Origin: Rhodoferax sp.
GTDB taxonomy: Bacteria; Pseudomonadota; Gammaproteobacteria; Burkholderiales; Burkholderiaceae_C
Direction of reading: 5' to 3'
Assembly (NCBI GenBank): GCA_017880985.1
Contig: JADGRK010000139.1
Location: 1 to 6,756 of the forward strand
Length of the DNA: 6,756 nt
Each line of letters opens with the position of its first letter. The stretch's first letter is position 1. Under the pieces are notes generated by a model, which ran no database searches, had not been told where the DNA came from, and was given only the letters and a program-made list of their open reading frames with translations. The position numbers were made by a program, and so were the translations under genes. This document shows, piece after piece, positions 6,241-6,756 of this stretch.

Positions 6241-6267
6241 TTGGGCGTTTCAATAAGGTACAGGATT

Positions 6268-6756
6268 ATGAAACTGGCATTAAGCTCATACGCCTACAAT
6301 TGGGCTGTCGGCATCCCTGGCTATCCCCCTGAGCGACCGATGACCGTCTTTAACCTGCTGGACGAGGCAGGTCGGCTTGGTGTGCACGTTGTCCAGGTGG
6401 CCGATAACATTCCCTTTGAGCAACTGCCTCGGGAAGAGCAGGACCGTTTTGCAAAGCATGCCGGCCAGCAGGGCATTGAGATTGAAGTGGGAATGCGCGG
6501 CATTCATGGTAGCCACCTGGAGGAAGGCATTCATCTGGCCGAGCGAATGCACGCCGGGATCCTGCGGGTGGCTATCGATAAGGGTGATTACCGTCCAGAC
6601 GAGGACGAAATTACACAGACGATCCAAGCAGCGATCCCCCCGCTGAAGAAATTCGGGCTCAGACTGGCGGTGGAGAACACTGGGCGCTTCAAAGCCAGGG
6701 CGTTGGTAGGGATCATCGAGCGAATTGGCAGCCAGAATGTTGGGATCTGCTTGGAT
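6268..6756 (+). CDS. Sugar phosphate isomerase/epimerase-like TIM-barrel protein, N-terminal part (3' end outside window)
   Basis: The frame is open from the ATG at 6268 to the window end, giving 163 residues of a protein that is usually about 270-300 long. It starts MKLALSSYAYNWAVGIPGYPP. Successive strands of a (beta/alpha)8 barrel follow: VHVVQVADN (39-47), IEIEVGMRG (70-78), ILRVAID (98-104), LRLAVENTGRF (131-141) and VGICLD (158-163). E136 in AVEN and D163 in CLD sit where the xylose-isomerase-like/AP-endonuclease-2 superfamily binds its divalent metal. These enzymes isomerise or epimerise sugars or related hydroxy acids in the cytoplasm; the substrate is not evident. AAGG at 6255-6258 is a plausible ribosome site. 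Its 12 Arg codons are CGA 3, CGG 3, CGT 2, CGC 2, AGA 1 and AGG 1, unlike minD. It lies on the far side of the minC break and may come from another genome or have been acquired. Confidence 0.85.
   Translation, partial: MKLALSSYAYNWAVGIPGYPPERPMTVFNLLDEAGRLGVHVVQVADNIPFEQLPREEQDRFAKHAGQQGIEIEVGMRGIHGSHLEEGIHLAERMHAGILRVAIDKGDYRPDEDEITQTIQAAIPPLKKFGLRLAVENTGRFKARALVGIIERIGSQNVGICLD

Noticed and set aside
6286..6627. 113-codon minus-strand frame opposite the TIM-barrel gene
   Set aside because: The plus strand reads as a recognisable barrel with metal ligands and continues off the window; the minus-strand frame has no recognisable feature.
1..6756. CRISPR array, tRNA or rRNA gene, insertion sequence, attachment site
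   Set aside because: No regularly spaced repeats, no cloverleaf-like sequence or rRNA stretch, no transposase or integrase motif and no flanking target duplication were seen on either strand.

Overview
The window looks like Gram-negative, most likely betaproteobacterial (Burkholderiales/Comamonadaceae-like), DNA over about its first 6.09 kb. This rests on the high G+C, the sequence of MinD, MinE and the MinC end, and a two-gene GspA/GspB (ExeA/ExeB-type) pair belonging to type II secretion. The taxonomic call is made from recognition of the proteins; no search was run.

Layout. Positions 1-1525 (+) hold the end of one ABC-2 type permease and a complete second one, the tail of an exporter operon of the YbhF-S-R / RbbA-YhhJ kind. 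A 322-bp spacer follows with no convincing gene, then a small universal stress protein gene (1848-2240, +). It converges, with an 8-bp gap, on a minus-strand block that in transcription order reads minC (3' fragment only), minD, minE, gspA, gspB. MinD/MinE form the oscillator that places the division site. GspA is a membrane AAA+ ATPase with a peptidoglycan-binding end and GspB is its partner; together they help the outer-membrane secretin cross the cell wall. Gaps in the block are 25, 4, 65 and 4 bp, so it could be one transcript.

The most notable thing is a break near 6088-6105. MinC homology runs from its C-terminus (5851) up to the conserved ADGNIHVY segment (about 6087) and then stops abruptly. 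The MinC N-terminal domain and the MinD-binding loop are absent. Beyond the break the sequence changes: a local A+T-rich stretch, an open plus-strand 3' end stopping at 6240, and then, 27 bp later, a sugar-phosphate isomerase/epimerase-like TIM-barrel gene (6268 to the window end, incomplete). The Arg codons of the barrel gene (CGA, CGG, AGA and AGG included) are unlike those of minD (14 of 14 are CGC or CGT). This is either a real rearrangement that destroyed minC or an assembly join between two genomes. The sequence alone cannot decide, and a join is at least as likely.

I see no CRISPR array, tRNA, rRNA, transposase or clearly novel multi-gene system. The genes with recognised families all look like ordinary members, apart from the broken minC.
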